A stretch of DNA of 64,000 nucleotides from an uncultured Actinomycetes bacterium. Lineage in GTDB: Bacteria > Actinomycetota > Acidimicrobiia > Acidimicrobiales > Acidimicrobilacustridaceae. The DNA lies in assembly GCA_937876315.1 (NCBI GenBank), contig CALEHQ010000041.1, positions 186,001 to 250,000 on the forward strand. The letters are read 5' to 3'. The translations under genes and the position numbers were made by a program. Positions 17,511 to 26,423 of the stretch are shown here, in pieces; the first letter of the stretch is position 1; every line of letters begins with the position of its first letter. The notes beneath the pieces are model-generated. The model had not been told where the DNA came from. It saw only the letters and a program-made list of their open reading frames with translations, and made no database searches.

Positions 17511-18593
17511 ATGACTCTTGAGACCAATCGAACCGATTTCTCCTCCACTCGCTTCGTGGCCGACGTTCACGAACAGCTCACTCAAGGTCAGTGTCGACTT
17601 CGCATCGATCAGTTCGCTCTGACCACGAACAACATCACCTACGGCGTCTTCGGCGACATGCTGCGCTACTGGGATGTCTTCCCCGCTAGCAATTCAGGCT
17701 GGGGCCGCATCCCCACGTGGGGTTTTGCTGAAGTCATCGAGAGCGCAAGCAACGACCTCTCCGTTGGCGAGCGACTTTTCGGCTTTCTTCCAATGAGTTC
17801 TGAAACGATCATCACCCCCGGCAAAGTCGACGAGCGAGGCGTGAGCGATGTCGCTGCGCATCGGGTCGGACTCGCCGGTGCGTACAACCGATATCAGCGT
17901 TGTTCGACAGACCCCGTCTATGACGCAATCCGCGAGCCACAGCAAATGGTGCTGTACCCGCTGTTCTTCACCAGTTTCGTTATCGATGACTTCCTCCTCG
18001 ACAACGAAGACTTCGGTGCGACCCAAGCAGTGGTCTCAAGCGCTTCAAGTAAAACCGCAATTGGGTTCGCCCAATTAGCAAAGCAACGTGAACTGAAGAC
18101 AGTCGGCCTCACCTCCGCGGGTAATCGGGCGTTCGTTGAATCGCTCAATGTGTATTCAGAAGTAGTCACCTACGACGCCGTCGACTCCATCGCTCCCGTT
18201 TCTGCGGTCTATGTGGACATCGCCGGCAATCAAGATCTCCTCCGCGACGTTCATGCCCACCTTGACGGGTTTCTCAACCACTCGATGGTCGTTGGCAATA
18301 CGAACTGGAACCACAAGGCGACCAACACCAGTGCACTACCTGCACCCACACCAGAGTTTCTCTTTGCGCCGACGCAGATCTCGAAGCGCACAAAGGAATG
18401 GGGTCGCGACGAACTCGACCAACGCATTGGTACCGCTTGGAGGAACTACTCCGAATGGTGCGACACATGGCTCGAGTTTTCTGAGGCCGTTGGAAACGAA
18501 GAAGTCCTCGGCGTCTACGAAATACTTCGTAGCGGTCAGCCCGACCCGACGCTTGGCTATATCTGTTCACTCCCTAACGAAGAGGCGAAATGA
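17511..18593 (+). CDS. DUF2855 family protein (MDR-like)
   Basis: This 360-residue protein shows the DUF2855 pattern: LRIDQFALTTNNITYGVFGD, WDVFPASNSGWGRIPTWGFAEV, FGFLPMSS, YPLFFTSFVIDDFL and VVSSASSKTAIGFA. It resembles medium-chain dehydrogenases without the zinc ligands: SASSKTA sits where the nucleotide-binding turn would be. The reaction is unknown. It is the first of a run of five plus-strand genes (17511-21860) that includes TetR, a haloalkane dehalogenase, an unknown protein and a desaturase. Its stop overlaps the TetR start by four bases. Confidence 0.83.
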   Translation: MTLETNRTDFSSTRFVADVHEQLTQGQCRLRIDQFALTTNNITYGVFGDMLRYWDVFPASNSGWGRIPTWGFAEVIESASNDLSVGERLFGFLPMSSETIITPGKVDERGVSDVAAHRVGLAGAYNRYQRCSTDPVYDAIREPQQMVLYPLFFTSFVIDDFLLDNEDFGATQAVVSSASSKTAIGFAQLAKQRELKTVGLTSAGNRAFVESLNVYSEVVTYDAVDSIAPVSAVYVDIAGNQDLLRDVHAHLDGFLNHSMVVGNTNWNHKATNTSALPAPTPEFLFAPTQISKRTKEWGRDELDQRIGTAWRNYSEWCDTWLEFSEAVGNEEVLGVYEILRSGQPDPTLGYICSLPNEEAK

Positions 18594-19216
18594 ATACTCC
18601 ACTTCTCCCCGAAACCTCGAACACGTTGTCAGTTGATGGGCGGACTGCCCGTCGAGACCGCGGCCGAACCGCCGTACTCGAAGCTGCCCTCGACCTGTTT
18701 GAACAAGAGAACCTCGAACCAACACCAGAGCAGATCGCTCTGCGAGCAGGTGTCTCAACGCGTTCGGTCTACCGCTATTTCCAGGATCGAGATGAACTCG
18801 TTCGGGCGATCATCGCTCACAAGCAGCTGAAGATCCTGCCCCTTTTCCACATTGAAAACATCGGGAAGGGAGATCTCGATTCGCGGCTATCCAGACTGGT
18901 CGACTCCCGTCTCAGGGTGTACGACGCCATCGGTGCAACCGCTCGCGCCATGGCGATCAAAGCATCGAGCGACCCTGTCATTAGCGAGCAGATCCAGTTC
19001 AGAAAATCAGTCTTCCGAGAGCAGATCGAAGTCAACTTTCGCCAGGAGTTCGAACGCATGACCTCTCCGCAGCGGAACAACTCACTGAATGCGATCGATG
19101 CGCTTACGCAACTCGATGCACTCGACCGCTTCCATGTTGATCTCCAACTTTCTCTCGATGAAACCCGCGACCTCCTCTTTGCATCGATCCAAGCACTTCT
19201 CACTATCGCTTTGTAG
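18590..19216 (+). CDS. TetR family regulator
   Basis: This 208-residue protein has an N-terminal helix-turn-helix (EQIALRAGVSTRSVYRYFQDRDEL) and an all-helical ligand domain. The ATG overlaps the DUF2855 stop (ATGA), so it is co-translated with that gene, and it lies 87 bases before the haloalkane dehalogenase start. It is the obvious candidate regulator of the 17.5-21.9 kb operon, controlling it from inside. No operator is identifiable by eye. Confidence 0.87.
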   Translation: MNTPLLPETSNTLSVDGRTARRDRGRTAVLEAALDLFEQENLEPTPEQIALRAGVSTRSVYRYFQDRDELVRAIIAHKQLKILPLFHIENIGKGDLDSRLSRLVDSRLRVYDAIGATARAMAIKASSDPVISEQIQFRKSVFREQIEVNFRQEFERMTSPQRNNSLNAIDALTQLDALDRFHVDLQLSLDETRDLLFASIQALLTIAL

Positions 19217-19303
19217 CCCGTTTCCTAAGCGCTCATACCGTCCAGAGAAGACCAGTTATGGCCGAGCAACTTGAACACAGTCGCGACAGACGAAAGCAGA
19301 ACA

Positions 19304-20218
19304 ATGGAATTCCTGCGCACTCCCGACGATCGATTTGTTGGTCTTGAGGGCTACGACTTCGAGCCGCACTATCGATCGATTATTACTGCCGACGGCACCG
19401 CGCTCCGATTTCATTTCATCGACGAAGGGCCGCGTGATGTCGACCCAGTGCTCTTGCTACACGGCAACCCATCGTGGTCCTACTTGCATCGCAAGATGAT
19501 CCGCGGACTCGTGGCCCGCGGCCATCGCGTTCTCGCACTCGACCTCATTGGAATGGGTCGCTCCGACAAACCCACGAACAAAGCCGATTACTCACTGGCC
19601 AACCACATCGATTGGATGGGTCAGTGGCTTGAAGCCGAGGACCTCACCAACATCACGTTGTATTGCCAAGACTGGGGCGGCATCACTGGCCTCAACATGC
19701 TGCCGTTTCACGGCGACCGTTTCGCTCGCGTCATCGCGTCCAACACCGGGGTTCCTGCTGGCGAAGGTGCCACGAAGGGCATTGAGAATTGGCTTGCCTT
19801 CGTAAGCAGCGTTGAAGAACTTCCGATTGGCGGCGTCATGCATAGCGGAACAACGCGAAAACTTTCCGATGGCGAAAAAGCTGCATACGAGGCCCCATTC
19901 CCCGATGGAACCTACCAAGCCTCTCCTCTTATCTTTCCCTTCCTCATCCCCGTTCAACCCGACAACCCGGGCGTCCCGATGTGTCTCGAAATGTGGACTT
20001 ACCTCGAGACATGGACGAAACCGTTCCTCACAGTTTTCGGATCAGAAGATGAGATCTCCTACAAAGCCGGGGCCCACCTGAAGCTGCAACGAAAGATTCC
20101 CGGTGCGGCCAACCAAAAGCACATCGTGATCGAGGGCGCCAGTCACTTCATTCAAGAGGATGCGCCCGATCAACTCGTTGAAATCATCGACCACTTCACA
20201 AAGGAAGACCAGCGGTGA
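19304..20218 (+). CDS. Haloalkane dehalogenase, subfamily I
   Basis: This 304-residue alpha/beta hydrolase starts MEFLRTPDDRF, the typical start of the DhlA-like HLD-I group; a TTG 33 bases upstream is open but less likely. The oxyanion/halide segment is LLHGNPSWSYLHRKM. The nucleophile elbow is YCQDWGGITG, with Asp123 as nucleophile (not Ser) and Trp124 as halide ligand, which separates it from ordinary hydrolases. The acid is in FGSEDE and the His is in GASHFIQED. It would hydrolyse carbon-halogen bonds to alcohols in the cytosol. The natural substrate is unknown; some family members act on epoxides or are regulatory. It is co-directional with TetR and a desaturase. Confidence 0.87.
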   Translation: MEFLRTPDDRFVGLEGYDFEPHYRSIITADGTALRFHFIDEGPRDVDPVLLLHGNPSWSYLHRKMIRGLVARGHRVLALDLIGMGRSDKPTNKADYSLANHIDWMGQWLEAEDLTNITLYCQDWGGITGLNMLPFHGDRFARVIASNTGVPAGEGATKGIENWLAFVSSVEELPIGGVMHSGTTRKLSDGEKAAYEAPFPDGTYQASPLIFPFLIPVQPDNPGVPMCLEMWTYLETWTKPFLTVFGSEDEISYKAGAHLKLQRKIPGAANQKHIVIEGASHFIQEDAPDQLVEIIDHFTKEDQR

Positions 20219-20261
20219 GTTGCTTAACGATCATCACGTACAGCCCGAAAACTAAGGACAA

Positions 20262-20900
20262 ATGATGAACGCCGAAAAGCCCGAACGACTTGTTCCCAAT
20301 ATGCGCAATGTCCGCTACGGCGAGGTGCTCACCGTCTATTCGCGCGAAGGCCGATTCGAAGCCGAGGTCTACGGCACTCAGTTGATAAACGACTGCCCTC
20401 AGGAACTCTGGGAAACACTCGACGCCAACGCAATTGCTGCCGAGACGGGCGCCATCGCCGTAAAACTCAACGGACCTCGATACTGGACCTTGGATGCGTT
20501 TGGCCAGAAACTCGCTGTGGCCGATCCCGTCCTACGGGATTTCAACGGGATCACAATGCGTCGCATCGCCACCGTTGACCTTGGTGAGATTCCCAAGCTT
20601 GGGCCGTACACCGAAACGAAGGTCAACCGCGGCGTGATCTTCTTTTGGGACGAAGGTCAGACGGTTCACGAACTCGTGAATCCCGATGGTCTTGCCTACA
20701 TCATGCAAGCGCTTTGTATCGGCGTCGATCCATCAATGACTCCTGAGTCATTGCTCACACTCGGAGAGCGACTCGCACTTCCCGAAGGCTGGTCGTACCG
20801 GACTCGCGTCTTAGACGAAGAACTCATCGTCGATACAACTGCGACAATCGCAACTGTCCTTCAAGACGAGTTCGAGAACTCCTACACCCTGCCATTCTGA
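20262..20900 (+). CDS. Conserved protein of unknown function
   Basis: This 212-residue soluble protein has a compositionally normal, well-folded look. NVRYGEVLTVY is followed by LINDCPQELWETLD and KLNGPRYWTLDAF, then a later VNRGVIFFWDEGQTVHEL. I do not recognise a named domain with confidence. Two adjacent ATGs are possible starts (20262 and 20265), and AAGGAC fits the second better. It lies between the dehalogenase (43-base gap) and the desaturase (12-base gap) in one operon, which suggests a role in the same pathway, perhaps as an accessory or substrate-binding protein. Confidence 0.75.
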   Translation: MMNAEKPERLVPNMRNVRYGEVLTVYSREGRFEAEVYGTQLINDCPQELWETLDANAIAAETGAIAVKLNGPRYWTLDAFGQKLAVADPVLRDFNGITMRRIATVDLGEIPKLGPYTETKVNRGVIFFWDEGQTVHELVNPDGLAYIMQALCIGVDPSMTPESLLTLGERLALPEGWSYRTRVLDEELIVDTTATIATVLQDEFENSYTLPF

Positions 20901-20912
20901 TTGGATTCCCCG

Positions 20913-21860
20913 ATGACCACTGACGAACGTCGCCTCGCTCTGCGCGAAGAACGCACCCAGGCTGCCCCCTATTGGGGGAAGGTTGAGCCTCGGATCATCT
21001 TGACGTTCCTGCTCTTCTCCGCAGCATGGATTGGTGTCATCGTTCTCGGAGTGAACGGAACCATCCCGCTTTGGTTGGGCCTGATTCTCAACACGGTCAT
21101 TGCGTCAACCTTCTATATGCCGATGCATGAAGCGACCCACGGGAACATTTGGGGTCGTACGACATCGGGCAAGTGGATCGAAGATCTCATCGGAATGCTT
21201 TGTGCAATCCCACTGGGCTTCTCCTACAAAGCGCATCGTCCGTCACATATGCGGCATCACGCGCACACAAACGATCCACTGAAAGATCCTGACTTCCACA
21301 CTGCGGGACCAATGCATACCGTCCTGAAGAGTTGGTATGGCCAAGTGATGTTGGCAACGTTTCTTCCGGTATTCGCATTTATCCCTGCGGCTCGCAAACT
21401 TCTACCGACCGTAATGTTGGTCATGATGCGAGCAGAAACGGGAAGCAAGAAGTTGGGGCTCATTCAGTTGCGCTTTTGGTTCTTCACACACGCGTTTCTC
21501 GTACTTGCGATTCTCACCGGTTACGGATGGCAAGCGTTGATGCTCTGGTATCTGCCGTCGCGCATTCAGGCACTCTGGCTCCTCACGATATTTGCGTGGT
21601 TTCCCCATCATCCGGCAACGGAGGTCGGTCGTTATGGCGATACACGCGTTGCCGTGTTTCCAGGATCGCGATGGCTCATCCGGGGCCATGACCACCATGC
21701 TGTCCATCACCTCTTCCCACGCGTTCCCCACTACCGGCTTCGCAAACTCTGGGCCGATATTGCAGATGACATGGTTGCAAAGGGTGTGCGCAGTGAAGGC
21801 AAAGCACTCAGTGCGACCGGCCCCATCAATCTGAGAGCGAACCCAACACAACGAACGTGA
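20913..21860 (+). CDS. Fatty acid desaturase-type membrane di-iron oxygenase
   Basis: This 315-residue integral membrane protein has the three His boxes of the desaturase/hydroxylase superfamily: MHEATHGN after the first hairpin of membrane helices, HRPSHMRHHAHTND, and a C-terminal HDHHAVHHLFPRVPHY. Hydrophobic segments flank them (for example ILTFLLFSAAWIGVIVLG and FFTHAFLVLAILTGYG). The ATG at 20913 is preferred to the TTG 12 bases upstream. It may desaturate or hydroxylate a lipid or carotenoid-like compound (beta-carotene hydroxylases share this pattern). It is the last gene of the dehalogenase operon and overlaps the convergent TetR gene by 35 bases. Confidence 0.85.
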   Translation: MTTDERRLALREERTQAAPYWGKVEPRIILTFLLFSAAWIGVIVLGVNGTIPLWLGLILNTVIASTFYMPMHEATHGNIWGRTTSGKWIEDLIGMLCAIPLGFSYKAHRPSHMRHHAHTNDPLKDPDFHTAGPMHTVLKSWYGQVMLATFLPVFAFIPAARKLLPTVMLVMMRAETGSKKLGLIQLRFWFFTHAFLVLAILTGYGWQALMLWYLPSRIQALWLLTIFAWFPHHPATEVGRYGDTRVAVFPGSRWLIRGHDHHAVHHLFPRVPHYRLRKLWADIADDMVAKGVRSEGKALSATGPINLRANPTQRT

Positions 21861-22434
21861 CTGCCTCGATCGAAATCGCATCCCACGCCGGATTTGGCGC
21901 AGGTTCACATCCGATCTCGATGTAGATGCGACCGAGGATCTGGCCCCCCAGCCACTGGCTGAACGCCTCAAGATCGAGGTCTGGTCGAGTCCAACCGTTT
22001 TCCTTGAAAACCTTGAATCGTTCTGCGTTCTCGTGGAGAAATGCCCTCGCGGCATCTCCGATGATTGCCGCCAATTCCGGGCGTCCTTCAGCGCTACCAA
22101 AAGCAAAGATGCGCTGGAGGCGCGCCGGCGCCCTACTTGGCTCGTACACCAACGTGAGAAGTTCGCGAATTGCTTCACGCAGCTCGGCACGACTTGAGAC
22201 CTTCTCGAGGATTGCTTCCGCCACGGCGCCGAACTGGGAAAAGCCTCTTAAGACCCGCTCGGCCTGGGCGGCGCTAACCAATCCATCACGGCTCCCGAAG
22301 AAGTGGTAGATCGACGGGGGCGTCACGTCCACTGCGACCTCGATGTCGTGGACACGCAGACCCGCTTCACCGCTCGTCTCGATGATCCTGATGGCTTCAT
22401 CGAGAATTTTCTGATGGGTGGGGTGGCGTTCCAT
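21826..22434 (-). CDS. TetR family regulator
   Basis: This 202-residue regulator has the helix-turn-helix DIEVAVDVTPPSIYHFFGSRDGL in the first 60 residues, and the remainder is a helical ligand domain. It is divergent from the crotonase at 22523 with about 90 bases between the starts, so it probably controls that crotonase operon. Its 3' end overlaps the desaturase gene on the other strand, which could give antisense interference. Confidence 0.87.
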   Translation of the reverse strand: MERHPTHQKILDEAIRIIETSGEAGLRVHDIEVAVDVTPPSIYHFFGSRDGLVSAAQAERVLRGFSQFGAVAEAILEKVSSRAELREAIRELLTLVYEPSRAPARLQRIFAFGSAEGRPELAAIIGDAARAFLHENAERFKVFKENGWTRPDLDLEAFSQWLGGQILGRIYIEIGCEPAPNPAWDAISIEAVTFVVLGSLSD

Positions 22435-22522
22435 TGCTCCCGACCTTAGGTTCCCTCGCCGCCACGCTCAACGATCTGACGTAGTAAACCTCAGGTCTCT
22501 AATTACTCAGGGGAGTGCCCAA

Positions 22523-23326
22523 ATGTCTGAACCGTTAGTGCTAGTCGAAGCCGAGGGTCCGATCCTCGTCGTCACAATCAACCGTCCCGAAAAGAAGAAC
22601 GCTGCGAACGCAGAAGTTCTCTGTCGTTTGTACGACGCCTGGGTTCGACTCGATACCGATGATTCCCTCCGCGTTGCCATCCTCACCGGCAAGGGCGACA
22701 CCTTTTGTGCGGGCATGGACCTCGCTGAGATCGGCCGCTTGCGTGAAGGCATCGTCGACAACGAGTGGTTACAGCGATTCAAGGATCAGCCCGAGGTCAT
22801 CCTTGGTGGCTGGCTCAAGACCTACCGGCCCACCAAGCCAGTGATCCTTGCTGCCGAGGGATTTGCCCGTGCCGGCGGAACCGAAATTCTCCAAGGAACC
22901 GATATTCGCGTCGCAGGCGAGAGCGCAGTGTTCGGAGTGACCGAAGTGCAACGCGGCCTGTTTCCCATGGCTGGTTCGGCTGTTCGACTTCGCCGACAGA
23001 TCGGCTACGCCGTCGCTGCCGAAATGTTGCTTGCTGGTGACGACCTCACCGCTCAGCGCGCACATGAACTTGGTCTCGTCAATCACGTTGTGCCCGATGG
23101 TCAAGCGCTTAATAAGGCCAAAGAGATCGCCACACGCATTGCTCGCAACGGCCCTCTTGCTGTTCAGGGAATTCTCGCAACTCTGCGCGAAACCGAAGCA
23201 ATGCCTGAGACCGATGCGTTCAACATTGAGATGAAGCACGGCGGCAAGGTCATGCAGTCGAAGGACGCTGCCGAAGGCCCACGCGCGTTCCTCGAAAAGC
23301 GCGATCCCGTCTTCACCGGCGAATGA
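22523..23326 (+). CDS. Enoyl-CoA hydratase/isomerase (crotonase family)
   Basis: This 267-residue crotonase has ILVVTINRPEKKNAANAEV, the oxyanion loop KGDTFCAGMDLAEI, and the segment ILAAEGFARAGGTEILQGTDIRVA. The acid/base region reads GVTEVQRGLFPMAGSAVRLRRQIG with one Glu visible, close to EchA-type hydratases of actinobacteria. An upstream extension is open, but GGGGAG eight bases before the ATG at 22523 sets the start. It acts on an acyl-CoA in beta-oxidation-like degradation. It is followed after 13 bases by an FAD-dependent oxidoreductase gene. Confidence 0.88.
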   Translation: MSEPLVLVEAEGPILVVTINRPEKKNAANAEVLCRLYDAWVRLDTDDSLRVAILTGKGDTFCAGMDLAEIGRLREGIVDNEWLQRFKDQPEVILGGWLKTYRPTKPVILAAEGFARAGGTEILQGTDIRVAGESAVFGVTEVQRGLFPMAGSAVRLRRQIGYAVAAEMLLAGDDLTAQRAHELGLVNHVVPDGQALNKAKEIATRIARNGPLAVQGILATLRETEAMPETDAFNIEMKHGGKVMQSKDAAEGPRAFLEKRDPVFTGE

Positions 23327-23339
23327 GAAGGGCGAACCG

Positions 23340-24464
23340 ATGAGTTCGTCACGTAAACCAACAGTGATCGTTGCTGGGCTAGGCGATACCGGGGCACTCA
23401 TCGCCACTCGTTTGACGCGAACATGCAACGTCGTAGGTATCTCGACGCGCCCAGCGCTTGTTAGTGGACAAGAACTAGGAACCCGCCTTATCGATCTCCC
23501 CCGATGGCGACGCACCTACCTCATTCCCTATCGGCGATTCCGCAAACTCGACTCAGTCGATGTCATCCACGGCCACATCTCGAACGTCGACTTCAACGGT
23601 TCCAAGATCTCTGTTGAACTTGCCAATGGCTCTTCTCGCGAGGTTGGGTACGACTACTTCGTGATTGCAACAGGCGTTTCGAACGGATTCTGGCGCCACG
23701 ACCGTGTTGAAGATCTTGCAACGATTGATACCGAACTTTCGGCCATCAACGCTGAACTTGCGAACGCCTCAACCATCGCCGTCGTCGGTGGCGGCGCAAC
23801 CGGCGTGAGCGTTGCTGACAATCTCGCTCGTGGCGGGAACGCATCAGTGCACCTCTTCCACAGCGGCGATGAACCACTGCCGGGTTATCACCCCAGCGTT
23901 CGCCGCTGGATGGCACGCCAACTCGCGACCGACGGCGTCACCGTTCATCCCAACCACCGAGCCGTCGTTCCCGAAGGGTTTTCCGGAGACCAACTCACGC
24001 ATGATCCTGTTGCGTGGTCGACCGGCCAAGAACCATTCGATGCTGATGTCACGTTGTGGGCACTTGGTGGCGTCACTCCCCACACCAAGTTCCTCCCGGC
24101 GTCGGTACTTGATGACGAGGGTTTCGTCCTCGTTGACAAGAACCTGCGAGTTCCAGATCACTCAAACGTTTTTGCTGTCGGCGACGTTGCGGCAAGCGAT
24201 CCTCTTCGCAGCTCGGCACGAAACTGGGGCTTCCGCGTTGTTGTCTCAAACGTGAAAGAACTCGTTCGCGGCCGTCCTTCGAAACTCAAGACCTACAAAG
24301 CATCAGAGTATCGATGGGGTTCAATCCTCGGTCTTCAAGACGAGGGACTCACCGTCGTCCAGCCCAACGGAAAACGCTTTCGCATCCCCCGCAAACTCGC
24401 AGAGCCCCTGCTCTTCAGCGTGTTTGTGCAACGAATTCTTTACGGTGGATTGCGGCGAAACTGA
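23340..24464 (+). CDS. FAD-dependent pyridine nucleotide-disulfide-type oxidoreductase
   Basis: This 374-residue flavoprotein has an N-terminal FAD-binding motif VIVAGLGDTGALIA, a NAD(P)-binding motif IAVVGGGATGVSVADNLA near the middle, and the FAD-ribityl motif VFAVGDVAASDP near the C-terminus. The arrangement resembles type II NADH dehydrogenases and AIF-like reductases, but the second Gly of the first motif region is unusual (AGLGDTG). No membrane helix is obvious. It is co-transcribed with the crotonase, suggesting electron transfer for the same pathway. Confidence 0.82.
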   Translation: MSSSRKPTVIVAGLGDTGALIATRLTRTCNVVGISTRPALVSGQELGTRLIDLPRWRRTYLIPYRRFRKLDSVDVIHGHISNVDFNGSKISVELANGSSREVGYDYFVIATGVSNGFWRHDRVEDLATIDTELSAINAELANASTIAVVGGGATGVSVADNLARGGNASVHLFHSGDEPLPGYHPSVRRWMARQLATDGVTVHPNHRAVVPEGFSGDQLTHDPVAWSTGQEPFDADVTLWALGGVTPHTKFLPASVLDDEGFVLVDKNLRVPDHSNVFAVGDVAASDPLRSSARNWGFRVVVSNVKELVRGRPSKLKTYKASEYRWGSILGLQDEGLTVVQPNGKRFRIPRKLAEPLLFSVFVQRILYGGLRRN

Positions 24465-24573
24465 ATTGCTTCAATCTCGCGTCTGAATAGGACGTTGACG
24501 GCCATTTTCTCAGCACGCGACATCACCTCCGCTTTAGTGTCCATCACATGTTGTTCAGCGCCATGGGGGAATT

Positions 24574-25599
24574 ATGAAATCAGTGCAGCGGATAGACGGA
24601 ACAATTGAGGTTCGCGAAAGCGAGCGCCCAATCCCGGGACCAAATCAGGCCCTCCTTCGAATGTCAACGAGCGGTGTCTGCCACTCCGACCTTCATCTCG
24701 CACGCGGCGATTGGAAGTTCGCTACAGGGAACGGACCGCTCGGCCACGAAGGAATCGGGGTTGTCGAAGCACTCGGTCCCGGCGCCGAAGAGTGTGTCTC
24801 GATTGGAGATCGCGTCATACTCGGTCTCGGCGGAACCGGTGGCGAGCACTGGTGTGGTCGATGCCGCTATTGCATTGCCGGCGAACCACGACATTGCGCC
24901 AATTCCGTAGGAATCATCGGAACCTTCGCCGAATATTTCACAGTGTGGGCGCCGTCGCTGGTCGTACTCCCCGACTCCGTGAGTGATCTCGAAGCTCCGC
25001 TGGCCTGCGGCGGTTTGACTGCCTACGGAGCGGTTAAGAAGCTCACACAACACGGCATCATTCCCGGGTCCACGGTTGCGATTGTCGGTGCCGCCGGCGG
25101 GCTTGGCCACTACGCCGTCCAACTCGCTGCCGCATTCGGTTATCGCGTCATCGCGATTGATGTCGGCGATGATCGGTTGGCTTTTGCGACCGAATTGGGA
25201 GCCGAGGTCGCCATCGAAGCAAACGATGCTCGCCAGCGAGTCGCAAACGAATTCGGAGGCGTTGACGCAGCAATTGTCTTCACCGCGAACATCGCTGGCT
25301 ATCAGCTCGGATTCGATCTTCTCGGCAAGAAGAGTCTCTTCATCGCTGTCGGCCTCCCAGCAACAAGCCAAGGCCCTTTTGAGGTTGACCCGTTTCTCCT
25401 GTTTTACAAAGATCCGACCATTATCTTTTCTGCGGTTGGAACCGTTCAAGACATGAGGGAACTCGTTGATCTTGCCGCTCGGGGCATTGTCAAGACTCAT
25501 GTTTCACGAACGGGCGGCCTCGAAGAACTGCCGACCATCTTTGATGAACTCGAGGCAAGTGCGTATCTCGGTCGCGCTGTCATCACCATCACTGACTGA
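24574..25599 (+). CDS. Zinc-containing NAD(P) alcohol dehydrogenase (MDR)
   Basis: This 341-residue medium-chain dehydrogenase has catalytic zinc ligands in SGVCHSDLH and GHEGIGVVEALG, a structural-zinc Cys group in HWCGRCRYCIAGEPRHC, and the nucleotide fold motif VAIVGAAGGLGHYAVQLA. It should oxidise a primary or secondary alcohol (or reduce an aldehyde). The ATG follows the GGGGGAA ribosome site at 24564-24570. The stop is two bases before the start of the alpha/beta hydrolase gene, so the two are an operon. About 110 bases of non-coding DNA separate it from the flavoprotein gene. Confidence 0.9.
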   Translation: MKSVQRIDGTIEVRESERPIPGPNQALLRMSTSGVCHSDLHLARGDWKFATGNGPLGHEGIGVVEALGPGAEECVSIGDRVILGLGGTGGEHWCGRCRYCIAGEPRHCANSVGIIGTFAEYFTVWAPSLVVLPDSVSDLEAPLACGGLTAYGAVKKLTQHGIIPGSTVAIVGAAGGLGHYAVQLAAAFGYRVIAIDVGDDRLAFATELGAEVAIEANDARQRVANEFGGVDAAIVFTANIAGYQLGFDLLGKKSLFIAVGLPATSQGPFEVDPFLLFYKDPTIIFSAVGTVQDMRELVDLAARGIVKTHVSRTGGLEELPTIFDELEASAYLGRAVITITD

Positions 25600-25601
25600 A
25601 G

Positions 25602-26423
25602 ATGGAGCATCGATTCCTGACAGTCGATGATGGGATAACTCTTCACTACATCGCTGCCGGTTCAGGCCCGAACACTATTATTTTCGTTCATGGCTGGTGT
25701 TCCAACGCCAATCACTTCTCCTCTCAACTCACACACTTTTCCCGCATCTCGCGCGTCATTGCCATTGACCGTCGTGGTCATGGCGGATCGGAAGTGCCCA
25801 GTTCGGGATACGACGCAAGCCGCCACTCCCAAGACCTCTTGGCAATCCTTGAGCACGAAAATGTGCAATCAGCAGTGATCGTTGGACATGCAGGCGGTTG
25901 TCCTTCGGTCCTCACCTTTGCAACACAGCAGCCACCATTTTGTCGGGCACTCGTGCTTCTCGACACGAGGATTAGCGCGCAAGTTGATCTTGAGGGATCG
26001 GGGAAACAGTCACCACTTGCTCAAATGATCACATCAATTGATGACGACGAGGTATTTGCGCGGATCTACCGAGGCTTTGTTTCCAATCGGAATCCTGAAC
26101 TCCAGAACACGGTCGTTCGCGACGCAATGGCCGTTCCCCGCTCAGTAGCCCAACAAGACCTTGCCTCTATCGCTATCGATACCGTGGTACTTGCCCACGC
26201 CGTCCAATGTCCTGTGTTGTGGCTTACGGCCGATGAGCCAGACAAAGTCGTTCTTTCCTCAACGTTCGCCGATATCCGTTTTCAGCAATGCACAGAATCA
26301 GGACACTTCGTTCAACTCGAGGCTGCAGAAGAAGTGAACAAATCTATCGAGGAATTTCTTGTCGAAATAGGCCTGCAACTCACCACGGATTCGGAGATCC
26401 GGGAGCCGGGTAACCCGCGGTGA
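25602..26423 (+). CDS. Alpha/beta hydrolase
   Basis: This 273-residue cytosolic hydrolase starts with a typical HG strand (IIFVHGWCSNANHF), followed by RVIAIDRRGHGGSE. The nucleophile position reads VIVGHAGGCPSVL, with Ala where Ser normally stands (GHSxG). An acid is in LTADEPD and the His is in ESGHFVQLE. The missing Ser means either a non-hydrolytic member (lyase, haloperoxidase-like or cofactor-free oxygenase) or loss of activity. It is coupled to the ADH upstream and overlaps the convergent SDR gene by 44 bases. Confidence 0.82.
   Translation: MEHRFLTVDDGITLHYIAAGSGPNTIIFVHGWCSNANHFSSQLTHFSRISRVIAIDRRGHGGSEVPSSGYDASRHSQDLLAILEHENVQSAVIVGHAGGCPSVLTFATQQPPFCRALVLLDTRISAQVDLEGSGKQSPLAQMITSIDDDEVFARIYRGFVSNRNPELQNTVVRDAMAVPRSVAQQDLASIAIDTVVLAHAVQCPVLWLTADEPDKVVLSSTFADIRFQQCTESGHFVQLEAAEEVNKSIEEFLVEIGLQLTTDSEIREPGNPR

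Noticed and set aside
24664-25500. 278-residue open frame on the minus strand
   Set aside because: Antisense shadow of the zinc alcohol dehydrogenase gene, no motif.
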